The notes: a model not told the origin generated them from the letters alone. Positions 22,428 to 34,604 are shown, counted from the stretch's first letter. The stretch is DNA of 64,000 nucleotides from Agarophyton chilense (GCA_030374765.1 JARGXX010000001.1:868001-932000); one strand, 5' to 3'. Made by a program: numbers and translations.

Positions 22428-24101
22428 AGTAAATAGCACATGTCAAAGAGGTTCCATCTTGATTATGTGGGCAGGTGAGGAACGGAATAGCTATTTCTCA
22501 GTTTATGGTTGTGCGGTTGGGCAAATCGCTCTCTAGAAAATGTCCTGACATTCTCTGTTGAGCTCGAGTGGCACGGGTTGACCAGACCTGGTCTGTTTAT
22601 TTGAGGTACGAGGCCTCACAAACCGATTCACGGTGGTCCGGTCGTCTCGAAGTCGTGGGTACGACTTGCAAATTGCACATAACACGCCTTCTGTGCGGAT
22701 GTCCCGGTTAGAACAGAGTGATCTTTGAGAATGAATCCAAAGAGGATTGCCGAGAATTTATGAAGGTAGAAGCGATGACGTGCACGAGTACAGCATGGAT
22801 TAGTTTGGATTCTCGAGATCAAGAGTTAGTAGCACACACACTAATGCACATATCTCGCCCGAGAATCTTTGAGAAAACGGGTTACATTGCCACCACTACC
22901 TACGCCTCTCCTCTGACATTTGCGATACGCGCATGTCTTTGGTTTTGGAGCCAGGCTTTTGTCATTCACATCTAGCGTTTGGCATCCAAACATAGGCGGT
23001 AAGCTAGCAGGGGCTTTTGCATTTGTTTCTCATTCATGATGTGCAGGATTTTGACATAGAATAGAAAGCCAAAACTAGCTGGCATACTAAAAAATTAACA
23101 GAAATTACCTCTACATCCGCGATCCGTCATTTTTCGCAGATTTTTCGCCGGATATCTTCCCGCATACTAAACTAGCGGCTAATACTAGCTTTCCGAGAAC
23201 ACTCAAGTTGAGACCGGTACGCTGACCCATCAATCATTGCGTTACACATGCATGCATTCTGGTACGTTTCACTCGCCAGTCTGCCCGTGTATTCCACGAT
23301 TTCTGAATCTAGCGAGCCACCTTAGCAACTGTACCGGCAGTGTCCTTGACATTGCAGAAGTTACGACGACGACGACAACGACAACGACGACGGCGTCGAC
23401 GACAACGAGTGTCACATGGAGATGGCGCGAATAGCTTCCAAGATGCCCAGTGGGTGTGCGCCTAAGTGAACGCAGGGCGGGCGCATGTAATGTGAAGCAG
23501 CGATTTTTTCCGTGCTGCCCGGTGAGATCTCGCGTGGGGCTTCCGTACGAGAATCATGCATGCCGTTTACAGGACGAACACGGGGTACCGTGGTTTAAAC
23601 ACTTAACATTTTGCAATTTTTTAATAATTCTTTCCCTGCGCGCGCGCATCGCCGCCTCTTTGCATATCGAAACATGATAGTTTTTCAGGTGTGTAAAACA
23701 GTTTGCTAGTGTGCGCTTCGTGACGTACGCGCGAAATTTTCTGGGGGTTTGCGCTCCTCCGCTGCCAGTGGCATTTCATTTGAAAACCCACACCCCCTCT
23801 GTGCTGCTCGACATACTACTTCCCTCCGCCCTTCGCCATCTCCCCTCTTCCCCGCGCTCCCCTATCTCCCCTTTTCACGTCGTCCCTCCCTCTTTGTCTC
23901 TCTCCGCCTGCCTCCGCGCGGAGCGTTCAGCATGGCGCCTGCGTCGTTTGTGCTGCAGCTGGAAGCGCTCGTGCTCACTCGCGCCCTGCACAGTACTGCG
24001 GACGAGCGTCACCGCCGCCGCCAACGACGCCCTTCTGCCGTCTCTACCACCACCCCGAACATGTTGCTGATATCTGCCGAGAGCTGAAAACAGGACAGGG
24101 C
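22428..24101. other. No gene seen; contains a short trinucleotide repeat
   Basis: No conserved coding frame is recognised. An (ACG/ACA)n tract lies at about 23358-23407. A pyrimidine-rich plus-strand stretch at 23780-23930 opens overlapping frames that look like composition artefacts. Confidence 0.4.
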
Positions 24102-24702
24102 TCAAATAAAAAATGCAGCCGCATCCATAAGGTTGAAAACACGCTTTGACGATCGCACTTCTTCACTTCGATTATTCCGGAGGTCTGAACTACACCCCAG
24201 AAGTCTGACAAGAACCTCGTGCTCCACCATCAACATGTGCTGCCGCCGAGTACGGACGAAATTTCTGTAGGGAATCTCGTACGTGGCTAACATGTCCGTG
24301 TTATTTTCAGAGAACAAAACTGCTGTGTGGATATCCTTCGAAAAAAGGGCGGCCGCCGTTTCGGTGTCAGCCATCCAAGACGAGATGACTTCAGAATCTC
24401 TCTCCTTGTAATGCTCGTATGTGGAACAATCCACAAAAAGATATCCCACGTTGTTGAAAAACTCGATCGGGACATGTTTCCGGGCTGTGATGAGGAGAAG
24501 CACCAGCGGTTTACACGTAGCTCATTGCGTACAAACCATTATCTGCCCTATTCGGGTGTGTTCCATTCGCAATCAGCATCGTACGGCCGTACTCACTTTT
24601 CCTTTCCATACGCTTCTCATTCCAGTCTTGAGCGGCCACCACATGCTGACGTGATATGTAGTCGCCGCCTCCAGTGTCATTCACAACGAACCATGCCGCC
24701 AT
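24102..24702 (-). CDS. Candidate two-exon gene, unknown function
   Basis: Exon 1 is 24702-24597, with ATG and start MAAWFVVNDTGGGDY. Exon 2 is 24484-24102. They are separated by a 112-nt GT-AG intron (24485-24596) with donor GTGAGT and acceptor ATCACAG. Splicing joins the two frames exactly (106+383 nt, 162 residues) and avoids the stop that closes exon 1 in the unspliced sequence. The product is mixed in composition with no signal peptide, membrane segment or motif I recognise. Another open stretch (24681-24893, minus) just upstream could be a further exon or an earlier version of the start. The splice prediction is inference. Confidence 0.35.
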
Positions 24703-25051
24703 AGACGGGTGCGTCTTTCTATCTCAGCTGTTGTCTCCTTTAACAACAAACCGCCGAAAGAATCGCACAGAGAGTTTCGAATGCAAGGATAGAGGACCCT
24801 GCCCCTGGAAACGGACGCTGCTCGCCAAAAGCCAAACTGAAACTCCTGTGTAATTTCATTCTTCTTGAAGAAAGACAGAAATGTCGTCAGCACCTCTCAG
24901 AATCCGGCCGGAGAGACAGGAGTGGTTGTGTACTTATCCGTGATCGCGGCCACGATGCTCTTGGAAACGCAGCGGGAGGACCAAAGTTCATTTAAAGCCT
25001 TTCAAAGATTGGGAATCCCCTTTTGCATCGCCTCCTCGTACGAGGAACTTT

Positions 25052-25554
25052 TTACGTGAGCGCCTGCCAGTGATGGCCTACCGGGACAGGGGTGGCCGCC
25101 GGGGAAATTAAAACGTAGTCTATCGACAAGCCCTCGTGATTTTGAGACCCACTTACAGCTTCTATAACCTTCCTGGCAGGCTCTGGGGTACTTGAGAAGC
25201 TTCTTGGGGACCCCATGTCAGCGTTGTTGTGATCACGTACCGGCCGGTGCTCTGGGGATGCTGATGGCGCATTCGATCTCAAGTCATCACGTGTGATTAC
25301 GTTCACATCATGTTCGTAGCCACAGTTGATGTACTTTGCAACGGATGGTACAGAAGTCTCGAGAAGGAACGGTTGCGAGGTCTGGCCAGAGATGTGTGCT
25401 TCCTTGCAGTGCTCTGATTGTGCGTCGTCTTCCTTCTTCTTCCCTGAGCAGGTGGTGAAAAAGAAGAAGGTTTCGGCGGCAGCCTCTTTCGTTTGGAATT
25501 TGCCTGTCCCTTAAATGCTCCTCTCAGGGATTCATTTTTCTTGTCAGGGGCCAT
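25052..25554 (-). CDS. Unidentified coding-like stretch, probably split or frameshifted
   Basis: An ATG at 25554 opens a basic N-terminus (MAPDKKNESLRGAF, then KRKRLPPKPS), typical of a nuclear or RNA-binding tail. That frame stops at 25303. A different frame reads coherently from about 25450 (KKEDDAQSEHCKEAH) to the TGA/TAA near 25052 and shows a more complex, Ser/Pro-rich composition. Either an intron or an indel separates the two. No family is recognised. Confidence 0.3.
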
Positions 25555-27565
25555 TGAAGAAATGTGTTGGCGGTTTAGCGCAGCAATGAAAAAGATGTTC
25601 AGGGTCGGTTAACGTGATGAGGATCGTTTGTTTCGGTTGGCAGTTAAATGATACCGTTACACGTGAAGAGCGTATTCTGTTAACAGGTTTTGCCCCTTTT
25701 TTTAGCTGTACGGGAGAACCAGAACCCTGATTTTATTTGGATATGGTACTGCACGGGCAATTTTGTCCGAGTGAGAGAATGTGAGGCCGGCGCCGAGAGA
25801 ATCAACGGTTGCGAAGTTCCCGTCAATTTCTCCCCTCACTGGCCGCGCCGAAAGACGCGAGAAAATACCAATCTTGCACCAACCCTGTGATCTGCGCTGT
25901 ACCCTGCATCGGATCCCTGTTACATCGAAAGCTTTCCGGGTCTGTTTCTTTCTCGAAGTCGACCTCATATAATGATGGAGAGCTAAGGTGGAGCACGTAC
26001 ATTCGCTTTCTGGCTAGGGTGACGTTCTAGCGACAGCCGTGGTGATGTATAAGGCTGCATATGGATACCAGCAGATATGATACGACGTAGAGTTTCTTCG
26101 TAATGGAGATCTCTGCACAAATGTCGATGAGGATGGGAACCGAGGCTAGGCAACGTCGGAGTTCGTAGAAGAAGACAGAGAGCTGCTGGCCGGCAAGAAT
26201 GTTGAAGATTTCCGGATATTTAAGGTGTACTCATCAAGAGAGGTTGGGAAAAGAGATGTGCGACGTCGGCGGACAAGAAAGACCCGGCCAGGCGGGAGGC
26301 AAGAAATAAATGGAGAAGAATATCAGAGAATACGCCAGGCAAAGGCATATTGGTTGCTGCGCGTTGCTGCCATCGAAGGACAGCTGAATAGTGCGGGGAC
26401 ATGCCGTCCCCTTGAGTTGAAAGAAGAGAGATTAAATGCAGTACGTTTGCGCCCCAAGGCTGATCTCGTGATGCTATTGCAGCGGCCAATGAGAAGGGCG
26501 AAGAGAGTTCATTGACGGGAAGTGTTAAATACCGTGTTGCAGCAGCGTTTAGAAGCAGTCATGCCGTACCTTTGCGACCTTAGATTGTTTCAATTCGTTT
26601 CCCAACACTGTTTTTAACGACTTCATTACCCTAAAGGAAGCTTGGGGTGTAATATTACAACCATCAATTATGGACATAGAGCATCCATCCCAGTACATAC
26701 ACGAGGACTGCATCGTTTTCCCCACAGCAGCCGCTATGGTAGAATGGATATGCGTTCCAAGTGACGTGGACCCAAAGTCGCTTTGGGTGAAGGAAGCCAA
26801 AACGAAGGCCGGACGGATTATGCGTGTGTTAAAAGGCGTGCAGTTAGGCTCTGATGATCCCACGGGCGGCTTGCGAATTTTCGTTGGAGAGAGCTGCTCC
26901 ACAGAAACTGGAAAAGGGGATGAATCACAACGAACAGCGGCTGGTTTAGAAAACGCCGTTTGGGATAACGGGAACAGAGCTTTCTAATGCCGGACGGCCC
27001 TGATGGAGGGCTCTCCTGGCCTCGGCGATGGAATCACTCAAACGAATATTGCGGTATCTCAAGGCATGAAAGCGTTTGAAATGGAGTCGAGATGGGATAG
27101 GGAAGCAACCAGGAAGATGTTTAACCTGCATAGCATGGAGTTAGGAGGCGTCCGCCTAGACAGGACCACTTTCACTGTTCCCAGCGCTCTACTACACGGT
27201 CCAAAACTTTGATACGATGTTTCAGAACTACTCATCAGGAAGGCGGGAGGTGATTCTCTAGTGTAGTAAAAAGCCTTGTCGTGTGGTACTTGGCGCAGGA
27301 GGATACTAAGTACTTGGAACGATAACTTTGCAATTGGTGCTTGTAAACAAACGCCCGTCAGAACCTGCACAGGACCCTGTTTGGGGCACATTGACGAATA
27401 TTGATACTTGGTTGGAATCATATTGGTTCCTTACCATTAATCGAAGTGAAGCACAATTAAAAAACTGGTGTTTCCATGAACCAAGGGACATCGCCCGCAA
27501 ACCCGGAATCCTCTGTGGCTGATTCAGTAGCTTTATGTACGGGCAACACATCTGGATGACGTGAG
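25555..27565. other. Anonymous region with one coherent small frame
   Basis: The only frame with protein-like composition is plus-strand 26670-26987 (105 codons, ATG start MDIEHPSQYIHED). It is partly acidic with no known motif. Nothing ties the remainder to known genes or to the repeats in this window. Confidence 0.3.
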
Positions 27566-28254
27566 TGTTGGCTGTTGACCCAGTGCTGTCACTGAAAACC
27601 AAAAGTGCAGGGGAGCATGGGCTGTTTTGGAGGTTGCCTCTGGAAAAGCGCATATGCGTGTCAGTCGGATCTCGACGTGAACACGGGCTGTGATTGGCTA
27701 CTGCAAATGTGCACATGCAATGTGGTGTGTACAAGTGGCATGGCACTATTGGGTTTGTCTCTGTGACACGTGTGTACGTGGTCTACTTGTACTACTGTGC
27801 ACGCTGTTCAACATGTCCAGCTGGTGTACTATGAACACATCTCACATGGTGTAACGAATGTACTTGGAGAAGAGACGTGACATGTGTATTACAGGAGACT
27901 TGGTGTACTGTGCTGGAACGTGAATGTGTATGGAGGCGGATTGCAAGGTGTGTGTGCTGGCATATTGAATTTGTGCACACGTCAGTGTAATTATGGGCTG
28001 TGCACTGTTGTATTGCCTTGTTGTGCGCTGCAATGAACATTGACTAGGTTTAATGTCATGCTTGAATATGATTGGTAGTATTAAGTGTCCCTGCTTTGTA
28101 GTCTAGGGTTTACTTTGGCTTGGAGTCTAGACAGCTGACGTTTTGAAGTAGTATATAAGTGAAAGTTTGAGCGCCTCCAAGTAAATCCAAGCCAGAGCTG
28201 GCCAACTTCCTTTTCATTCCCTCAACCTTTCCTTCAGCATTTCCCTTTCCATCC
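27566..28254 (+). repeat. C1 5' LTR
   Basis: It is 689 bp, TGTTGGCT start. The terminal bases read CATCC where the other two C LTRs have CAACA, so the canonical CA end is mutated here. A TATATAAG box is at 28152-28159. It shares a U3 block with family A. Confidence 0.9.
28152..28159 (+). promoter_or_regulatory. TATA box in the C1 5' LTR
   Basis: TATATAAG lies about 100 bp before the LTR end and is conserved in all three C LTRs (also 14943-14950 and 32667-32674). This position fits a U3/R boundary with transcription starting some 30 bp downstream. Confidence 0.65.
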
Positions 28255-28268
28255 GGTTATGGGCCCAG
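28255..28268 (+). promoter_or_regulatory. C1 primer-binding site (half-tRNA iMet)
   Basis: GGTTATGGGCCCAG directly after the LTR is identical to that of family A and a perfect complement of the initiator tRNA-Met anticodon arm. Confidence 0.85.
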
Positions 28269-29127
28269 CCCCGCTGAACTCTGCCGTATAGTTCGTCTCT
28301 CGCCGCTCTCCCGCACCGCCGTTCACCCGTTTCGATGTTCTATTCTCTTCGTTTCCGCCGTAGTAGCCGTTTCGTCGGGTGTGTGACCGTATCGTGGGTT
28401 GGTGTTGGTATTTTCTTTCGGTCTTGCGTTCCTCCCTGAGGGCGTTGTGGTGCTAGTGGTCGGACGTTTTTATCTTGATTGTGGTTGGGTGCTCGTTGTT
28501 GCCCGTGTTTGTCGATCACTATCCCTTTCGTTTGGTCTCCCTCTCTTTCGTTGTTTTTTGGATCCCTGCGTCGTCTTTGCGGGTTCTGATCTGAGAGGTT
28601 GAGGACCGTGTTTGTTGAAGTCTGGGCCTGGAGGTCTTGGCTCAGCGTTCGTGTGTGTTTGTGTGTTTGGTCTGCATCTTTGCCTGTGCGACGAGCGGTT
28701 GATCCGAGGTACTTTGGGTGATTCCTTTTACTCGGAAATGTTAGCCTGGCGGCTTGAACCAAAGCAGGTGTACTGTCAAGCGGGTTCCCCACTGGTCCTT
28801 TTAGGGCGGATAACAGTGACTGTCGAAAAATCTGGTTGAACTTTGCAGGTGCATTTGTGGACGGGGTGCCGTGGCGCACTGCATTTGGCTGGTTGTTTGA
28901 CTTTGTGTGTGAGCCCGACCTTTGTGGTTGGGCACTGGGACTGTTGTGAACAGCATCCATAAGGAGCTTTTGATCCGCAGTACGCGGGGAGGCGACGTTT
29001 CGAAGGCTGACCTCCTTTCCAGGATCAGGCCGCGTGCGATCTTCATTGATTGCTTGTTAGAAGCGTATCTTGGTGTTGAAGTAGCTTCGGTTTCGAGGAC
29101 GCGCTAGTTCTTGAAAGAGGCCAGAGA

Positions 29128-29340
29128 GGGTCAACTTGGTGAAGGCATATCTTCGGTCATTAACCATCCTCTGGAAGCCTCGTAAGGAGTAACGCGCCTT
29201 CTCCTTGTGACGTGGGAGGAGGTAGACTGCAGAAAACCGTTATCTACCCAGAAGAGCTCTGGGGGCCAGGGGTCCGACCTTTAGGGACGCGGGTATAGGA
29301 AGCCCTGCCAGTGCGCCCGCAGACTATTGTCTGTTCAATC
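29128..29340 (+). other. Structured leader RNA module, family C version
   Basis: It runs GGGTCAACT to TTCAATC, in the same order and nearly the same spacing as the family-A module. Fixed blocks include GCCTCGTA, CCTTTAGGG and GCCAGTGCGCCCGC (29307-29320). Several hairpins keep pairing with different bases: CAGAC-TATT-GTCTG at 29320-29333 sits where A has CCTAC...GTAGG, and GGTAG...CTACC sits where A has GGTA...TACC. It ends about 110 nt before the ancestral gag start. Confidence 0.55.
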
Positions 29341-29450
29341 TTGAAGAATTATTTGTTGTTTTTACTTTGTTGTTGTTGTCTGTTGTTGTTGTTCACTCGT
29401 CTGTTGCTGCGAAGCCATCTCTCTCGGCCTCTTGTGACACTTTGCACAAC

Positions 29451-32093
29451 ATAGATTCGTTCAGTGGGGTGAAAATCGAAAAGCTGGTTGAGGATACCTT
29501 CCACGTATGGAAGCAGAAGATTGAGCTGCTGCTTGCACTCAAGGACCTCGACGGGCACCTCGACTCTGTTAGACCCACTGACGAAGATGAGCTGTGGACT
29601 TGGAAAAAGAAAGATGCCAAGGCCAGAGCTATTATTGGTCTCACACTCAGTGATGAGCATTTAGATCATGTGCGGGACGCCGACAACGCTTCCGATATGT
29701 GGAAAGCCATTTGCGATGTGTTCCAACGCAAGACTCTGCTCAACAAAATCAACGCCCGACGGTCCTTCTACTCTGCCGAGATGCGTGATGATGAGAAAAT
29801 GCTACAGTTCATCAACCGTGTACGTCATCTGGCATCGGACCTGAAGTGTATGGACGTTGTTATTGAGGAGGAGGACATCGCTATGGCCATCCTATGCGGA
29901 CTTCCGGAAAGATTCGAGCACCTCATCGTGGCAATTGATACCACGATTGGCGATCGTCAACTCACTCTAGAGTTTGTGAAGAGTCGTCTGCTGCAAGAAG
30001 AGCAGCGAATGAACGATCGTGCCAAGGAGGAGCCTGGTGGAAGTGAGGCAGCTTTTGTTGGCAGGCAGTCGCGATGGAAGAACATCGAGTGTCATTATTT
30101 TCATGAGAAGGGTCATATCCAGAGGAACTGTTTCAAGAAGCAACGTGATGGGGCTAACAGGAATCAGGTCGGTGCTGCTCACCCAACTGTCAATACTGAG
30201 CTCAGAGATGAGCGAGGTACGGGTGGCAACGACTCTGACTTGGTATGTCTCATTGCTGCCGGCTCTGATAAAGCCACGAACAGTGACTGGATTGTTGACT
30301 CTGGTGCTACTGCCCACATGACTTTTGACAAATCCATGTTCCAAACATATGATAGTAAGGTGTCTTCTGGCGTTAGCATCGGTAATGATTCCAAACAAGA
30401 GTCTGTTGGTCACGGTAGTGTGGAGCTTGATCTGATTGTGGAAGGGTCCAAACGAAAGTGCCAGCTGAAGCAAGTTGTTCATGTACCGAATTTAAGGTAC
30501 CATTTGCTTTCTGTATCGGCGATTTGTGATCTGGGGTGCAAAGTAGTGTTTGAAAAAGAGAAGGTATGTGTATACAAGGGGTCAAAAGTGGTTGCCGTGG
30601 GACGCCGCGTGAAAGGCCTATACTACCTTTGCACTGCTGCACACCAGTGTACAGATGTAAACAGCGCACTTGTGTCGGACTTTTCACTGTGGCATGCTCG
30701 AATGGCTCATGTGAATGTAGATGGTATCAAGCATATGGCTCGAAACAAGGTTGTGTCAGAGCTCAATGTAGACGTTGCGCAGGATTCAGATGTGTGTGGC
30801 TCATGTGTAGTAGGAAAAGCAACCCGTGCTCCCACTCCCAAGCAAGGGAGGGAACGAGCAAAACACGTACTGGAACTTGTTCACTCCGATGTGTCAGGTC
30901 CAGTAAGTGTGAAATTCTTCGGAGGCTCGCACTACTTCGTCACATTCATCGATGATCACAGTCGTTTCTGCTCCTTCTACATGCTCAAAACTAAGGATGA
31001 GGTGTTCCAGATGTTCCTAAGGTGGCTCAAGTTTGTTCAAAACCAAACCGGCAGACAAGTGAAAACCATCACCGCACGTGAGAGTGTGCTCAAAGCATTG
31101 CGCACTGACAACGGTGGTGAATATCTGTCACATCTTTTTACCAAAGAACTTGAACGTCACGGTATTGAGCATCAGCGAACTGTGCCTTACAATCCTCAGC
31201 AGAATGGACTTGCCGAACGGTTCAACCGCACACTCATGGACTTGGTCAGATCGATGTTACGTCACAAGAAATTGCCAAAGCACTTTTGGGCTGAGGCACT
31301 GAATGTTGCAGTGTATGTGCGCAACCGTGTGACTTGCAAAGGTCTTCCAAGTAGTGTGACACCATATGAACTGTGGCACGGTCAGAAGCCTGATGTGAGC
31401 AACCTGCGTGTGTTTGGGAGCCGATGCTGGTACAAGGTTGTGGATCATAAGCTGAAGAAGCTAGAGGAGCGTGGTGTGGAAGCTATCTTTATTGGGTACA
31501 CCCCAGGGTCTCACGGATACAAGTTGTGGGACTCTGAAAAGAAAAAGGTGATTGTGTCAAGAGATGTACGGTTTGATGAGTTTTCGGGCTCAGACAACCA
31601 GTTTAGCTATGAGGAAGAGGACTACGCAGACATTGACTTTAGTAATATGTCTAGCCCACATGATACCTCTACATCTGACACATCTAGTGGACCCTGTGAT
31701 GATGACCCTTCTGCGCCTTTGCCTGACTCTGATGATGCTTCTGACAGCTCTGTTGATGATTCCGCAGCTGATACACCAGTTGAGCCCGTACTGCATGAGA
31801 CAAAACCTGTTCGTAGGTCCACGCGTGAACGTAGGAAGCCGAGCTCATGGTGGCGTGCAACTGCTCTACTCACTGCCAGTGATGACACCCCGTCGTCATA
31901 TGATGATGCTGTGTCACGTCCTGATTCCGAAGCATGGAAGAAGGCAATGAAGAGTGAGTACCAGTTACTAATTGAGCATGATACATGGGACTTAGTGCCA
32001 AGGCCAGCAGACAGCAACGTGATTTTGTCCAAGTGGGTGTATGTGCAGAAGTATGAAGCAGCACCATCTGGTGAACCAACTGTTGGCTGTTGA
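29451..32093 (+). pseudogene. Family C gag-protease-integrase, start codon lost, RT deleted
   Basis: A continuous frame of about 880 codons. The expected first codon is ATA at 29451 (ATAGATTCG, then a typical gag start VKIEKLVEDTFHVWK); no ATG precedes it in frame. The frame is open upstream to about 29367. The zinc knuckle reads C-HY-F-HEKG-H-IQRN-C: Phe217 replaces the second Cys. Protease is DSG at 283-285. Integrase has D480, D553 and E589 (DD35E). An acidic linker precedes the RT start (SEAWKKAMKSEYQLL, then WVYVQKYE). The frame then enters the 3' LTR and stops at 32091-32093. Loss of start codon, zinc ligand and RT makes it non-autonomous at best. Confidence 0.88.
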
Positions 32094-32769
32094 CTCTGTG
32101 CTGTCACTGAAAACCAAAAGTGCAGGGGAGCATGGGCTGTTTTGGAGGGTGCCTCTGGAAAAGCGCATATGCGTGTCAGTCGGATCTCGACGTGAACACG
32201 GGCTGTGATTGGCTACTGCAAATGTGCACATGCAATGTGGTGTGTACAAGTGGCATGGCACTATTGGGTTTGTCTCTGTGACACGTGTGTACGTGGTCTA
32301 CTTGTACTACTGTGCACGCTGTTCAACATGTCCAGCTGGTGTACTATGAACACATCTCACATGGTGTAACGAATGTACTTGGAGAAGAGACGTGACATGT
32401 GTATTACAGGAGACTTGGTGTACTGTGCTGGAACGTGAATGTGTATGGAGGCGGATTGAAAGGTGTGTGTGCTGGCATATTGAATTTGTGCACACGTCAG
32501 TGTAATTATGGGCTGTGCACTGTTGTATTGCCTTGTTGTGCGCTGCAATGAACATTGACTAGGTTTAATGTCATGCTTGAATATGAGTGGTAGTATTAAG
32601 TGTCCCTGCTTTGTAGTCTAGGGTTTACTTTGGCTTGGAGTCTAGACAGCTGACGTTTTGAAGTAGTATATAAGTGAAAGTTTGAGCGCCTCCAAGTAAA
32701 TCCAAGCCAGAGCTGGCCAACTTCCTTTTCATTCCCTCAACCTTTCCTTCAGCATTTCCCTATCCAACA
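32081..32769 (+). repeat. C1 3' LTR
   Basis: It is 689 bp, TGTTGGCT to CCAACA. It is joined directly to RT sequence without a purine tract. Confidence 0.9.
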
Positions 32770-32935
32770 CTATGTGACTCACATGTCATAAACCTGTGCT
32801 ATTTGGCAAGAGCCTTTTTTTAAGGTTCATAATTAATTCTCGATCACGGCTGCGTTCAGGCGTGATTCACGCCCAGTCAAGAACGGGCCTGAGCCGTTGA
32901 CAGTTTTCGTTTTCGTGAACGTGAACGCTTGTTAG

Positions 32936-33114
32936 CCCCGTTATCGTGGGGTGATGAATTTCAGCACCATTTTTTTGGGGTGAAAATGGGGTGAAGAGGT
33001 CCCACTTCACCCTGGCAGGGTGAGGGAGTCCCGCTCCCGGGTGAACCTCACCCTAAATCAGGGTGACATCACCCCGCTCCTCACCCAGAGGGACCCACTC
33101 CTCACCCCGTGGGA
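32936..33114 (+). repeat. Left terminal inverted repeat
   Basis: About 179 bp, the reverse complement of 38608-38796 with scattered differences. It is built largely of GGTGA/TCACC pentamers in both orientations (about ten), which look like iterated protein-binding sites and can also fold back locally. Confidence 0.85.
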
Positions 33115-34604
33115 GTTCAAGGCTCGTTGAAATCGGTGCTTCGGACACACTTTGCTGGAGCAGGAATTGTTGGTAACGAGGGGTATGGTACTCCTCACCG
33201 CTTTTGATACATCTATTGTAACTACGCTTCAAAGGCAAACATTCTCAACCCGTTCCTCATATCTCTGTGAAGGCAAGACATACAACGAACAGTTTGTTTA
33301 CTATAGCGCTTTAGCAGCATACCGGTTCGCTTATTGCTGTTACCAACCGTAAGTTTGGCTCTAACACTTTCTACACTGCAAGAGCGCTACATATAGTAAG
33401 AGCTCGTCAGACAATGTGTCCCAATATGTACAGTTTTGACTAACTGCAACACAACAATAACTTGGAATGCCCTTGCGAGAAATTGGTCTTAGCTCAACAC
33501 TTTAGTGGTGCTCAACCCAATCTCCAAAATTATCCAGTTCTGGTGCACTGGGTGTGTGTTCAACGCGTTTGATGTGGAACGAAGACGAGAAAACCGGCAC
33601 GCGCAGTAGTGAGAGACGTGCCGTAAATCAGTGATCAAACGGCTCCTGAATGAAGAGGGTTGATATGTTACTCTTGTGCGTTTGCTATGTGACTATGACC
33701 GCAATTTTGACGCACTCCAAGCTCACACGTGAGGTGGCGGTCTCATCCGTTACACCAGGCTGGTAAGAGTTTTTTCGAGCAGCCATTGCTCCACCGCGCG
33801 ACGCACACCTACAGTACACAGCCCCCGCGCCTTTGCTCTTCGACACGCCACCTTTACGCCCCACAGCAGCCAAACATGCTCCAGCTCAAGTTCCTTTATG
33901 AACACGCTCCTCAGTGTCGCAGGAAGCGCAAGACCCGCGATTGACAAGGACACCAACGAGCTCACCGCCAGCTCTCCGACTCCGCTTTCAAACGCCGCCA
34001 AGGCAGTTAGCCTTACAGCTGGCCTGGCCGTCAACGTTGTGCTCTTTTCGCGACTTGGTGGCAGCACGAACACCAATAGTCCGCCCAAACACCGGGTACC
34101 ACCACTTAACATCTCATGGGCAGTCCACTGCGTCAGGGCGTGGTCCAAATGAAGCAACCTCTTAGATTGGGATGGCCACTCCAACACCACCACCGAGAGT
34201 CCTTTTTTCCGAACCTCGCGTATCCTTTTGCCACTCTGGAATGGTTTGCATGCTTGGGGCCATGATTGTTGTGAGCGCCGGTGATATGGGACATAATTGG
34301 AAGCTAGACCTTCTCCTCAGGCAACTTGGCGCGGTTTTGCAACGAAGGTTGCGCGCCTTGGAAGCACTCTGCTTGTGAAACTATCGGAACCATCTACTCG
34401 CCGCTACTCATCAAACCCAGCGCGTTAACAAATCTCTGCGGAACTCAGAAAGTCAACATGGAGCGGAATAAATGGAGCAACCAGACGGATATTGTTTCCT
34501 TAATCACTACTGCAATTTTAGTCGTTTGCTTTGCTTTGCAGCTTCTAAAGCTCGTCATCAAAAATCCGTGCCCTCGCTAAGATCTCGTCCGTGTGCCATT
34601 GTTC
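33115..34604. other. Transposon interior without an assigned gene
   Basis: Short plus-strand frames overlap here. One near 34458-34580 starts MERNKWSNQTDIVS and contains a hydrophobic segment (SLITTAILVVCFALQLLKLV) that could span a membrane. Another at 33898-34152 is hydrophobic in the middle. They may be remnants of a multi-exon or captured gene transcribed towards the transposase, or chance frames. A longer minus-strand frame at 33750-34193 overlaps them. Confidence 0.25.

Larger units (their letters stand above)
27566..32769 (+). mobile_element. Copia family C element C1, internally deleted
   Basis: It has two 689-bp LTRs (27566-28254 and 32081-32769) around a PBS, a 1.2-kb leader and a gag-protease-integrase frame. 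RT and RNase H are missing except for the first 50 or so RT residues. The deletion ends exactly at the first base of the 3' LTR, removing the purine tract as well. No target duplication is found (GTGAG on the left, CTATG on the right). It could not move without help, and lacks the plus-strand primer site. Confidence 0.9.

Noticed and set aside
32770-32774. Target duplication for element C1
   Set aside because: GTGAG (27561-27565) and CTATG (32770-32774) do not match. The similar GTGAC four bases further is not at the boundary.
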